Assembly (NCBI RefSeq): GCF_033958435.1
Contig: NC_134150.1
Coordinates: forward strand, 36,079,501 to 36,143,500
Direction: 5' to 3'
Length of the DNA: 64,000 bases
DNA from: Carettochelys insculpta
Lineage: Eukaryota; Chordata; Testudines; Carettochelyidae
The position numbers and the translations under genes were made by a program. A model generated the notes under the pieces. The model had not been told where the DNA came from and did no database searches. It worked only from the letters and a program-made list of their open reading frames with translations. Of the stretch, positions 46,851-58,836 are shown one piece after another; within the stretch, counting starts at the first letter, position 1; every line of letters begins with the position of its first letter.

Positions 46851-48508
46851 GACATTTTAGGCAGCAGTAATTCCCTCTGTTATCTCCACCCCCACTCAAA
46901 TAATTGTTTGATAGGTAATAAATAAATAATTCTTTAGATAGGTGTTTTAAATGACAGTGCTCAAGTGTGTACTTCCTTTGACTTGAATAGGCATATTTGC
47001 ATAGGTAAAGATACACGTGTCCCCACAGGACTTGGGCTTTATATGATCATATTAAAAACCTGTATTCGAACTTATGTTTCCCTAAATTTTTGGTTGGTCA
47101 GTGTAGTATTATTTCATTTTGAAAAAGGGCACACCCCCAAAAGATTTTCCAACTAATTTTAAGATTCACTGGTTATAATTATTGTCAATGAGTTAAAACA
47201 AATAGTGATTTCAACAGGATGTCACTAGCAGCATATTCAAATGCTCACTTAAATCCCATTCTCAGTGTATGAAAAATTTCTTTCTGACTCTTAATGCATT
47301 TTGGGTCAATAGTGGCATCTTCATACATAAAAGATTTCATTCAGCTTTTAAAAGGCAAGTAATTATAAGAGAGAGGTTATAGACCAAGGTCTTGGTTTCA
47401 TATAAATTGTGTTCTAATTAATTTACCAGATATAGGTTTTGCTTCAGCTCCTAAGTGTTGATCTTTAATAGTCATCTTGTTCCTAGAACTAATGGGTTTT
47501 ATTTCTTTGAAAAGGTCATTCTTGATGTAATGTCACTGTTAACAAAGGGAGCCTGTAAGCTTTAGAGAGTTTGCTATGTTGTGATGTGCACAAAACTGTT
47601 GTTACTTGCTGTCTTTCCCCCAGGACATAACTTTTCTAGAGAGAGAAGAACTGGCAAAAATTATTTAGCTGTTTTTGTTGTTCTTACTTGTCTTTTATTT
47701 GTGGGGAAGGTCAAATTTCTAGAAGAAGCAGAACACCTGAAATGGACTGTGCATTATGAATACGAGTGCAAGGCCTGCTTAGTTTCACAAGTTGTGATAA
47801 GATGTTCATAAGGGCACATTTTCAGTTGGTATAAATCAGCCTAGGTCTGTTGAAGTCATTGGAGCAATGCAGATTACCAGCTGAGGATATCTATAATAAG
47901 TTAAAGCTATGAATCTTTTTGTGAATGGAAGCACTTTTTTAAGGCACAGTATCGACCAATGTTAAAATTACTTAAACACTCTTCTTTATAAACAATTTTG
48001 CAATTGGATTCTTGACTAACATAAATTATGCCATGAGTCTTCTGAATCTACCAGCTATTGATTTTTCTACCAACACATTCAATCCTTGCCTTTTCTCTCC
48101 TCCACCCCAACTCCCCCATTCTCTTTAAGCACAAGTCTTTTATACACTAGTTAATTCAGAGTTGATCAATTATCTTTTTTCCATTAAAACTATGATAGTT
48201 TCACATAGCTCTTGATCAGTCATCTGGGTTCACCAGGGTCATTAGCTCTTCTTTTTGATAGACAGGCAGAAAGGAGGAGTGCAGAAAGATTGCAATTAAT
48301 TTATCAACACAGCAGAATAATTATGTAGGCCAGGACAGTGAGCTGATTTCAGATATTTTATAGAAGAAATTGTAATTGTCTTGTCCCTCAGAGAAAGGTG
48401 AGCAGACAAGTAATGGCAAATCTACTTTTCTTTTCCTTTCCATAACTTGGCTTGTATGTTCTCTGAATTGATCAGCAAGTAGATAATGTGTCTGCGTAAT
48501 AGTATATG
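46851..48508. other. Unassigned intronic DNA
   Basis: No recognised gene or repeat. Confidence 0.45.
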
Positions 48509-49403
48509 AACATAAGAACATAAGAACATAAGAACATAAGAATGGCCATACTGGGTCAGACCAAAGGTCCATCAAGCCCAGCATCCCATCTGCCGACGGT
48601 GGCCAATGCCAGGTGCCCCAGAGAAGGAGAACAGAAGACAAGTGATTTATCTCCTGCCATCCATCTCCTGCCCTTGTTATGAAGGCTAGGGCACCATACT
48701 TTATCCCTGGCTAATAGCCATTTATGGACCTGACCTGCAAAAATTTATCAAGCTCTTTTTTAAACCCTAATAGAGTCCTGGCCTTCACAGCCTCCTCGGG
48801 CAAGGAGTTCCACAGGTTGACTGTGCGCTGTGTGAAGAAAAATTTCCTTTTATTAGTTTTGAACCTACTACCCATCAATTTCATTTGGTGTCCCCTAGTT
48901 CTTGTATTATGGGAAAAGGTAAATAATTTTTCTATATTCACTTTCTCCACACCATTCATGATTTTATATACCTCTATCATATCGCCCCTCAATCGCCTCT
49001 TTTCCAAACTGAAAAGTCCCAGTCTCTCTAGCCTCTCCCCATATGGGACCCTTTCCAAGCCCCTAATCATCTTAGTCGCCCTTTTCTGAACCTTTTCTAA
49101 TGCCAATATATCTTTTTTGAGGTGAGGAGACCACATCTGCACGCAGTACTCGAGATGTGGGCGTACCATAGTTTTATATAGGGGAAGTATGATATCTTTT
49201 GTCTTATTATCGATCCCTTTTTTAATAATTCCTAACATCCTATTTGCCTTACTGACTGCCGCTGCACACTGCGTGGATGTCTTCAGAGAACTATCCACTA
49301 TAACTCCAAGATCCCTTTCCTGATCTGTCGTAGCTAAATTTGACCCCATCATGTAGTACGTGTAATTTGGGTTATTTTTTCCAACATGCATTACCTTACA
49401 TTA
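48509..49403 (-). mobile_element. Young CR1, 5' truncated
   Basis: It is the inverse of the 3' part of the element at 4440: tail of CATAAGAA octamers at 48509-48541, the TGGCCATACTGGGTCAGACC signature, and the C-terminal ORF2 frame. The match stops at about 49403, inside the codons before MHVGKNN. Only three of 226 residues differ from the intact copy. Confidence 0.93.
48711..49391 (-). pseudogene. CR1 ORF2 C-terminal fragment
   Basis: This 226-codon frame equals residues 774-999 of the intact ORF2 except for Gly to Arg, Arg to Lys and Leu to Ile near the C-terminus. It lacks the endonuclease and all catalytic aspartates, so it is inert. The first Met is merely the first in the surviving fragment. 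Confidence 0.92.
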
Positions 49404-51879
49404 CCTTATGTCTAGCATTGCTGGCTGAAATCCTAACAGATGATTTCCAAATAGAGGCTTGTGTTAGCTAGTGTTTGGAGAAAGAGTCTGCATGCTAGCT
49501 GTGACATTTTTGATGTTGCCCACTATCTTGTGAGTTCAGTTCAGCATGAATCATGTAGTCCCTGATCCATACTAAAGCAATACTTCTTTAATTTCAGAGT
49601 TCAGTTCCTCTTCCTCTGCAGAGGGCATGATACATTCTGGTTCCCACTGAGTTAGGATGAGAAACTTCCTAGGCTCAGCTCGCTTGCTGAAATATGATTC
49701 ATGCCCTTCCCTGGACCACCAACTCTCCACCCCCAATAGCTGGCTCATTCATCCATTTGTTTAGCTCTAGGCGATGATAAAGACAACAAAGATTTTCTCA
49801 GTCCACCTCAGGTGAAGATAATTCCTTTTGTGTGATGATTTACCATATCCCTGCTAAAGAATTTTCTGTAAAGCCACTTCACTTATCATAGCACCTCCAG
49901 CTTGATGCTGGACCAAGTCTATTAAAAAAAGTTGCTGCTGCAGATTACAAAAGCACACTGTGGTCTTGCACCTGATGAAGTCAATAAGGAAACTTCTGCT
50001 GATTTAAATGAAAATAGGTTTATGTCCTGTCTCTTTACAGACACTGGAACAGTCCAAAAGGATGATCGTGCCATCTAAAAATACCTTCCAAATGACCCAA
50101 TATTTCAGAGGTGTATTTAAAATTATTCACGAGGGGCCAAATTCTTCCCTGATGCAGACACATGTGACTCTCTCTGAAGTCTGAGAGCTCAGAAGAATAT
50201 GCAACACTAATTATGTAATTCAGAAAGCTACCACTTCAGTTATATATGGTACCTAATATATAATGTTGACACGTATAGAACATTTATAATAAATTTGCAA
50301 TGGTATCAATGTATAACATTTTATTTATATATATTCAATAGCAAAAATGAACCTATTTGATTAGTTATTTGATAACCAATGGCTGGTTGATGTCATGCAA
50401 TGAAAAATTGTGAGTTCTAGTAGTTCACAGAAAGAAGTGAAAACTACTGAAGTGTTTTGATTGCACTTGTACAACTTTTTAAGAAAGCATTCTTTTTTTA
50501 ATCTTTCATCTGATGTCTAATCTTTGGGGTAAACCCCCGCTTCTCATGTTTAGTGAAATTATAAAAATGAGTATTAAACAATTAAAAACACTTTTTCCTG
50601 CCCGTACTATCACAGCTTATTTTTGCCATCAGCTCTCATTGCAAGTCACATTTTTTCCCCCTTCATAAAAAGCTATATTCATTCCACTGGGAATAATTTG
50701 TGGCAAGATAATACAGGTAATTTCATCTAATCATTGTAACAGAACTCAAATTAACTCACATACTTATGCTGAAAATTATGAGCTATATTTGTTGTTCTAC
50801 AGTGTTACTGAGCCCCAAAGGAGTCTGTGCCAGGATTTCGATAGGTTTTGGATTGAGCCTAGTAAAGTGTTCTTTATGAAATTTTCTGATTATTTGATTG
50901 ATTGGAGCTCACTGTGCTGCTCTTGGCTTATTATAGCAGAAAAATCCAAGTTGTCTTTTAAAGGTCTCTTTTAGCAAGTTTGTTTTGCTTTAGATTCTCA
51001 GTGCCCAAAAGACAGATGTATAGAGTTATACGAAGCTAAGTTTTGTAATCTAGTAATAATTGCTGTGTGTTATAACATTGTGGAGTATAAAGAAAGCAAG
51101 AGATGGAAGGTTATACCTTTTCCATAATGACCATGTTGTTGGGAAATTATATATACATCATATTCAGTATACACACAGAAATTTCATCTGAAAGTCCTAT
51201 CTGAGGCAGGAAATATGAGTTTGATTTTTTTTCTATAATGGCTTCTGTCACATCAATATTTTTTCTCTGTGGAATAATTACTTTTCTCTATGTAAGTGGA
51301 TAGGCAGCAGCACAACTATGTTTAAAAATTTCTTGGTTTTTTATATAGCTCAAAATGTTCACTCATTCAAGTGTTTTCAAGGAGCCATAACTACTGGAAA
51401 ATACCATGAAACTGTTTGGTTCATTAGATGATAAATAACAGCAGTGTTCCGTATAAACAGAACTTTGGACAGGCTATTGTTGCAATATGGCATAAAGTTG
51501 GATAGTTCCATACACTGCAATTTAATGAAAACAAGTTTGACTTTCAATGTGTCTTATTTATGCCTCTTTTCCTGATGTGTTCATGCTACAGAATGGCTCA
51601 TTTGCATTATTCTGTGGTCCGTAAACTATAGTTATTGTGCAACCTTCTCTAAATAGGCAAACCAATTGTAATCTCATTCTGCTGGGGTATGTATTTGTCA
51701 CAGACATGTGTTACCCCTCTTTCACAGTGCAAATAAATTTATATGGGGCCAGACCCTGCTGCCCTTGGTCACCCTGAGTGGTAGTTTACTTACTGAGTAG
51801 ACTTCTGAACTGACTGACCCTTTAAGATGCTTTGAAGTTTTCTGCTGGAAAGCCCTTTATAAAAGATGGGCACTCTTAC
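49404..51879. other. Unassigned AT-rich intronic DNA
   Basis: No gene or confident repeat in 2.5 kb. Confidence 0.45.
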
Positions 51880-53907
51880 TAGTAGCAGTCCATTTTTTAA
51901 ACCGTGCTATAGTCTTGGTCTTTACAACATTCTCCGGGAAGGAGTTCCACAGGTTAACTGTGCATTGTGTGAAAAAATATTTCCTATTGTATGTTTAAAA
52001 CCTTCTGCCTATTAATTTCATTTGGTGACCCCTAGTTCTTGTGTTGTGAGAAGGAATAAATAACAATTCTTTATTTATTTTCCCCACACCAATTATACTT
52101 TTATATACATTTATTATATCCCCCCCTTAATCTTTTTCCCAAGGTAAAAAAGTCCCAGTCTTCTTAATCTCTCCTCATACAGCAGACGTTCCATACAATG
52201 AATCATTTTTGTTGCCCTTTTCTGAACCTTTTCCAATTCCAATATATATTTTTTGAAATGGGGTGACCACATCTGTACACAGTATTCCAGATGTGGGGGT
52301 ACCATGGAATTATGTAGATGTAATATGACATGTTCTGTCTTATCTATTCATTTCTTAATGATTCCCAACATTTTGTTAGCTTTTCTGACTGACGCTGCAC
52401 AGAGTGGATGTTTTCAGAAAACTATCCACAATGGCTACGACTACACGTGCACGCTACATCGAAATAGCTTATTTCGATGTAGCTATTTCGATGAATAACG
52501 TCTACACGTCCTCCAGGGCTGGCAACGTCGATGTTCAACTTCGACGTTGGGCAGCACCACGTCGAAATAGGCGCTGCGAGGGAACGTCTACACGCCAAAG
52601 TAGCACACATCGAAATAAGGGTGCCAGGAACAGCTGCAGACAGTGTCACAGGGCGGGCTCAACAGCAAGCCGCTCCCTTAAAGGGCCCCTCCCAGACACA
52701 GCTGCACTAAACAACACAAGATCCACAGAGCCGACAACTGGTTGCAGACCCTGTGCATGCAGCATGGATCCACAGCTGCCGTAGTGGCAGCCAGAAGCCC
52801 TGGGCTAAGGGCTGCAGCACACGATGACCATAGAGCCCTGCAGGGGCTGGAGAGAGAGCGTCTCTCAACCCCTCAGCTGATGGCCGCCATGGCGGACCCC
52901 GCTATTTCGATGTTGCAGGACACAGATCGTCTACATGTGCCCTACTTCGACGTTCAACTTCGAAGTAGGGCGCTATTCCCATCCCCTCAGGGGGTTAGCG
53001 ACTTCGACATCTCACCACCTAACGTCGATTTCAACTTCGAAATAGCGCCCAACACGTGTAGCTGTGACGGGCGCTATTTCGAAGTTGGCGCCACTACTTC
53101 GAAGTAGCGTGCATGTGTAGACGCGGCCAATGACTCCAAGATCTCTTTCTTGAAGTGTAAAGGTTAAGTCAGACCTCACCATTTTATGTATATAGTCGGG
53201 ATTATATTTTTCCAAAGTGCATTACTTTGCATTTATCAACATTGAATTTCGTCTGCCATTTTGTCGCCCAATGGATCAATTGATTAAAATCCTTTTATGG
53301 CTGTTTGCGACTTAACTATTTGGAGTAGTTTTGTGTCATCTGCAAATTTTTCCACCTCATTGTTTATCCCGTTTTCCAGATCATTTATAAATATGTTGAA
53401 TAGGACTGGTCCCAGTACAGACCCCTGGGGGACACCACTATCTACCTCTCTCTATTCTGAAAACGGACCATTTATGCTTACCCTTTGTTTCCGATCTTTT
53501 AACCAGTTACCAATCCAACAGAGGACTTTCCCTCTTACCCCATGACAGTTAATTTTGCTTAAGAGCCTTTGGTGAGGGATCTTGTCAAAGGTTTTCTGAA
53601 AATCTAAGTACATTATATCCACAGGATCCCCTTGTCCACATACTTATTGACCATTTCAAAAAACTCTAATAGATTGGTGAGGCATGACTTCCCTTTACAA
53701 AAGCCATGTTGATTCTTCCCCAACAAATTATGTTCATCTACGTGTCTGACAATTCTGTTCTTTACTAGAGTTTCAACCAGTTTTTCCAGTACAGAAGTTA
53801 GACTGATTGGCTTGTAGTTGCTGGGATCACCTCTGGTGCCCTTTTTAAAGATTGGTGTCATTAGCTATCCTCCAGTCATCTGGAACAGAAGCTGATTTAA
53901 ATAACAG
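51880..53907 (-). mobile_element. Older CR1 (RT region to near 3' end), split by a MITE
   Basis: On the minus strand it covers the reverse transcriptase from the TPIFKKG block (53840-53861), through the QHGF and FADD-like regions, to the C-terminal region at 51880. Many frameshifts and stops separate fragments such as 53613-53861 (TPIFKKGTRGDPSNYKPISL) and 52114-52305. It is interrupted at 52433-53128. Confidence 0.88.
52433..53128 (+). mobile_element. Long PIF/Harbinger-like MITE with GC-rich core, TSD AAT
   Basis: Termini GGCTACGACTACACGTGC and GCATGTGTAGACGCGGCC, flanked by AAT at 52430-52432 and 53129-53131. The CR1 sequence reads through if the element and one AAT are removed. It is homologous along its length to 24833-25514 in the opposite orientation, including the GC-rich core at about 52620-52905. 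Open frames of 121-126 codons cross it. Confidence 0.9.
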
Positions 53908-54029
53908 GCTTTTTGTCTGTGGAACAGCAGAGAGAAAGTCCAGAGGAGAAGATGACTCCCAAACAATTGGAATGAGAATCAGAAATATCCTCAACATTGC
54001 AAAAACAGCCATTGAGGTGACTTGAGATT

Positions 54030-54515
54030 TTTTCCTCTGTAACTTTTAAGCTGAATCCCAGGGTAATATACTTCTCTGTGTGCAACCCATGATTTACATT
54101 TCTCTTGTTTTGTGAATAAATTACTTTCTTTTTGTTTGTTTAGCAAATTATTTGATTCCTGTCTTGTGAGAAGGGTCTGTGTGTATTCATGCCTTAGACT
54201 GAAAGGTCAGCTACTAAACTACAGTTCTTGTGTCTAATCTCTCTCCTGAGGGACAGCTAAGAGCTTGGGGTACCCCACAGGGAGATCTCCTGAGTGTGTC
54301 TTCCTGAGTTAGGGTGTCTTTTCCCACTTGTGTGGTAGCAGCAAACTACCCCTTCCTCCCTGGGTCAGGGAATCTGTGACCTTGGGGAGCTTCATAAGCA
54401 AAGCCTTTTACAGGCATGGCATTTTTTAAAGATTTTATGGGACTCCACTTTCTGCGCTCAAAGTGTGGAGTGGGGAGAAGCTCTGACAAAGGTGCTTGAG
54501 GACAGCTCTCTTTGT
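54030..54515 (+). mobile_element. LTR-like repeat, copy 2
   Basis: Shares the ordered blocks listed for 45880-46850, without the nested MITE: AACTTTTAAGCTGAATCCCAGG, GTGAATAAATTAC, GACTGAAAGGTCAG, ACCCCACAGGGAGA and GGTCAGGGAATCTGTGACCTT. It begins soon after the CR1 relic ends. Confidence 0.55.
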
Positions 54516-54527
54516 TTTGTGACTAAC

Positions 54528-54565
54528 CAATTACAGACTAACACGGCTACCTCTCTGAGCCTTTT
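54528..54565 (+). repeat. 3' tail of the hammerhead-like short repeat
   Basis: ACAGACTAACACGGCTACCTC is the conserved 3' end of the family; nothing upstream of it remains. Confidence 0.6.
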
Positions 54566-55607
54566 GAAGATCAGATCATATATTTTGGAGCCTATGTTTA
54601 GATTCTTAATTTTGTTAATTTTGACCTAATTTTGTCCAGTATTGTTATAAATGTTCTTCTAATATGGACTCTGCTGTCTTACTGGGGACTAGTCTGGATA
54701 TGGGGTCTATGCTAGAAGTCTGGTTCGGAGGTTTGTTTGACAGTATTATGTGACCTTTTCTATAGGACTTAAAATTAAGAAGCAAAGAACTTGTCTGTTC
54801 AAAAATGTTTATCAGTAAATCACTTTATAAATAATCGAATGAAAGCCTTTTCCCTTTGTGAGGGAAATGCATGTTTTCTCCAATGTTTGATACAACTCTC
54901 ATAATAAACACACATTCTTTTTATTAGGACTTTCTTTTAGAAAGCTCTCTGTGTTAAATAGTCCCACTAAAGACTTGGTCATATTCTGATTCCAGTTAAT
55001 AGAAGTCTACCACAGTCGTACTTCTTAGTGACAAGAGAGTTGAATTCATTTGAACCAATAAAGTCAGTCTAATTTGCATTTTCATAACCCGCTCCTCAGT
55101 ACTCCAAGTGTGACTTTCATTTTTAGGACAGAACTATGCAGTAAATGAATGTGTAGGCCCTTTAAAAGGATATTTATCATCCTTGAAGAATCTTATTGCC
55201 AAATCTTAATAGTATTTCTTACAAAAATGACTTGAATTCGCTATCAAATTCAGAGGTAGAGCGGTAGAGGTTGTGAATAGGCTTTTCTGAACCATCTCAT
55301 GATGAAAAAAAGGTTAACTCCTATTTTTTCTCATTCTCAGACACTCATCTCACCTCTCCCTATATATTTTTTTAAAACACATCACAAATACCCATGAATG
55401 GGATAAAATTCCAAAAAAAAAAAACAAACCAGAGCACGGAATCTCTTTTAGACTACGTAGGGAAGTTTGGGGGTTCTGTGGTAAAGAAGTATAAATTAGC
55501 ACTTAGCTGTGCAGTATTACAATACTTTTGCTAATTACACCCATTTCCAGATGTATGCTGTTAGCATCTGGATCATTTCCTCCTTGGCCCAGTTGCTGTA
55601 AAAATAC
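54566..55607. other. Unassigned intronic DNA
   Basis: No recognised feature; A-run at 55413-55424. Confidence 0.4.
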
Positions 55608-55969
55608 TAGGGCAAGCTGTCGACAGATTGTGGCCACACATGAAAGCCAATCTATCAATCTGCTCTGTCTACAGAGAGCAGCCGGACTGCTCGGCCACTC
55701 TCTTGAGAGAATGTCCAACTGGAAACACAGCAGACAGGGCTGCCTAGTGACCCAGAAGCCCTGTCTGTCGACAGAGGGCCATCTAGGGCATCCATACAGC
55801 TTTTTTGTGACCAGAATCTGTCAACAGAGGCATTCTGCCTCGTGAGGGAGAGGCAGAAGTCTGTTCATAAAAATGCTGAGTTCTGTCAACAGTATATTGA
55901 CAGAATATACTTTTAGTGTAGACGCTCCTCAGGTTTTGTTGACAAAACCCTCTCATGTAGCTGTAACCT
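55608..55969. mobile_element. MITE of the CTGTCGACAG type, boundaries uncertain
   Basis: The interior repeats CTGTCGACAGA, CTGTCAACAGA and TATTGACAGAATA and includes TAGTGTAGACGC near the right end, which ties it to the element at 45347. The left terminus could not be placed. Confidence 0.6.
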
Positions 55970-56359
55970 CAGAGAACATACAAAAATATCTATCAAGTAG
56001 GTTCTATGTGGCTAGGTGAAACAGTTGTTTGAGGTTCTGCTATTGCTATCGTGGAAGACAAAGTCCAGCCTGATTCAGAATTAGGCCCTTGAGTCATAAA
56101 AAATAATATTTCCCTTATTCTGCTATGGGAACCATCTGTGACAATTTAATGTAATGATTTTCCCTGATCCAAAATGCTACATGTGAAATCCTGAAGTTGA
56201 TGACAAAACTACCACTGATTTCAGCAAGGCCAGGATTTACCATCCTTCTGTAGAGTGGTTTCAGTTTAGGCTACTTATTGCTATAATACTCACATTTTTC
56301 TCCAGTAATGGACCCTCTTACTAAATATTTCTGCAGGAAAGGGAGAGGTAATAAAACAG
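55970..56359. other. Unassigned intronic DNA
   Basis: No recognised feature. Confidence 0.4.
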
Positions 56360-57005
56360 AAAAATCATAATGCCACTATATAAATCCATGGTACGCCCAC
56401 ACTTTGAATAATGAACGCAGTTCTGGACACCCCATCTCCGATAAGATATATTAGCAATGGGAAAGGTACAAAAAAGGGCAACAAAAATGATTGGGATATG
56501 GAACAGCTTCTGCATGAGGAAAGATTAAAAAGATGGGGACTGTTCAGCTTGGGAAAAGAGGCAACTAAGGAGGAGAAAAGCTAGAGGTCTATACAATTTT
56601 TACTTTATAAAGAAAGTAAACAAGGAAGTGTTATTCGTAATATAAGAACCAATGAAATTAATAGATGTCTGTTTGCCAGAAGATGCAAATGGACAACAAG
56701 GGATGCATCACTTGATTAACATTTTCTGTTCTTTCAACATGAAGCCAGCATGGCTGATAGCCAGTGCAGGCTCTGGGCAACGTGAGAGGGGAGGCTTAGC
56801 TCTGCACTGCCAGACAGGGCAGGGCCACGGACAGTCAGACTCCCACACTGGGTTCCCTCAGAGCTGTGTGAAGCAGCGCTGCCGTTGCAGTTCAAAGGGG
56901 TCCACCTCCATTGCCAGTGGGCCTGCCTGAAGCACTGGCCACTCTCCAGAGACAGACTACTGGCCTTGATAGACCATTGAGTCTAACTCAGTATGGCCTT
57001 TTTTA
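56360..57005 (+). mobile_element. Old CR1 3' region, interrupted
   Basis: TATAAATCCATGGTACGCCC, AAAGGTACAAAAAAGGGCAAC and GGGACTGTTCAGCTTGGGAA match the C-terminal region of ORF2 at 6971-7145. The tail resumes after a GC-rich insert as GTCTAACTCAGTATGGCC at 56981. The reading frame is broken. Confidence 0.8.
56750..56945. repeat. GC-rich repeat, copy 4, inside CR1 relic
   Basis: GC-rich insert with CAGGGCAGGGCCACGG and GCAGTTCAAAGGGGTCC, similar in vocabulary to the other GC-rich copies. Family membership is less certain than for the others. Confidence 0.4.
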
Positions 57006-58515
57006 TTTTGGTGCCCTATGTTTACAGCACCTGTGGAAAAAAGGAGTCTCTTGATTTGGAACAGTTACCCAGCAGTGATTTTAATTTGTGTAACAGTGTA
57101 TCCGTCCCTGGTATTATATCTTGAGATTAAAATTTTAAGGTTACCAACTCTGGCAGTTTGGAATTTTCCTTACTCTTCATCCCCTGAGATCACAGTATTA
57201 TGAACCTATGCTTTAATTTTTTTAAAGCAAAGTAGTTTTCTGCATCTCAGAATTCCAGAGAAAAGCTAGAGTGCCCCAGACCTTAAAAAGACAGCAAACC
57301 AAAATAAAACCCTGACATGGTATAATTTTCTAAACATCATATGATATTTTTAATTGATTTTTTGAGATCTAGAAGTTGGCAGTGCTGTCGCTTATGCTAG
57401 AGTCTCTTTATTCCATGTTAACACTTCCTGTAACTTTATAGGGTTTGATGTTGATTTCTTAGTGATAAAATTGTTTGCATGGAGTCAGGAATTGAATCTG
57501 GACCCTCATCTTCAGGGTATTGTCTCATAACGTGAGATTTCTTTGTATTTATCCTGGATATAATTCACTTTAGAAAGATGGTTCTCACAGGCCCCACTTA
57601 TGTCTCATTGGGATGTGTCCTGTGTCAATCTTCCACATAAGGATGATTTTCAACTCATAAGAACAATATGAGATGCATTCTAGGGGTTAGGATTTTTATG
57701 GTAATAGGAAGTTGATCTATTACATTTCAGGCTACTAAATATTCGAGAAGTACTATGTTAGAAGAGGTTGAGAACATCATTTCCAAATCTGGGACATGGC
57801 TGATCTGATGTGACAGACGATCATGTAGAACAAGTAGAGAGATATGATGGTTCGGAAATCTCATTTTTCTTGTTTTTTGGGGGAGCTTGTTTTAGAGGCT
57901 AACTTTCCATCCACAGCAAAGAGGCAGAGAAACCCTGCCCTGAGATTAGGCCGGGTCCAAGAAGTTTCAGTTCAGATTCTTCATCAATATCTGCTTCAGG
58001 GGAGGTATAAAAACTGGAGCTAGTCAGAACAGCTTTGCTTAAATGCAGTTTTGGTGACAAATGTTGTTTTGTTGTGTCACAGGGAAAGATCAATTTCAGG
58101 AACACTTTCCCTGGGAGAGATTTTGGAGTCTGAGCGACTTTGTATCAAGGGGTTATGGGCAGGGCCTGGGATGTGCCTGATCCAGAGTAAATTTGTCCAT
58201 CCTTGCTCACACTGGATCAGGCAGAGTGTTGACATCAACCTGTCTTCCCATGTCCCAGGGTAGTGCCCTAGCCACTATGTTTACCAAGTCTAAGGTAGGT
58301 TTCTTCCTTTGTCCTAATATGGAAGAGACATTCATTTCAGAGCCTCAACATTTGCTGTAAGATGGAATTACCCCCTCCCTAGCTAACTCCGATAAAAATG
58401 TGAGATCCGCTTTGGCTTTCCATCCCATGGCTCTAATGTGACCAGCTTTCAGTGCAAGTACTGACATCTCCACACTCTCAAGAACATGTTTTATTCAGAC
58501 GTGATAGTCCTAATG
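57006..58515. other. Unassigned intronic DNA
   Basis: No recognised gene or repeat. Confidence 0.45.
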
Positions 58516-58836
58516 CAGGCTGAACCTCTCTAATTGAGAACTCTCTTGTCTTGTCCATAATCTGTCATGATTTTAGTTAGCTGGATGACCACTTACCATG
58601 GGTGTGGCCAACTTTCCCACGAACCCATAAAGTTTGTTTACAGCCACCAGTCTTGGCATTCAGTGTTCTGTGTTGTTATTTACCTCTAAATTACTTCTAA
58701 ATGTCTTCTGAGAACCCAGTAAGAAGTGGAAGTGTTGGTATTGTGCTAGAAAATATTGACCTTATGTGGTCTGGCAAATTGTCTCATTTGGCACTGGTCA
58801 GGTCTCAAAGGTGCTGGACAAGAGAGGTTCAACCTG
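58516..58836 (+). mobile_element. pogo/Tigger-type MITE, copy D
   Basis: It starts CAGGCTGAACCTCTCTAAT and ends CAAGAGAGGTTCAACCTG, the best preserved termini of the family. The flanks are TG on both sides instead of TA, possibly a mutated pair. The middle block CCATAAAGTTTGTTTACA is intact. Confidence 0.82.

Noticed and set aside
48724..49089. 121-codon plus-strand frame with many aliphatic residues
   Set aside because: It is the antisense shadow of the CR1 ORF2 fragment; the same shadow occurs at 7061-7333.
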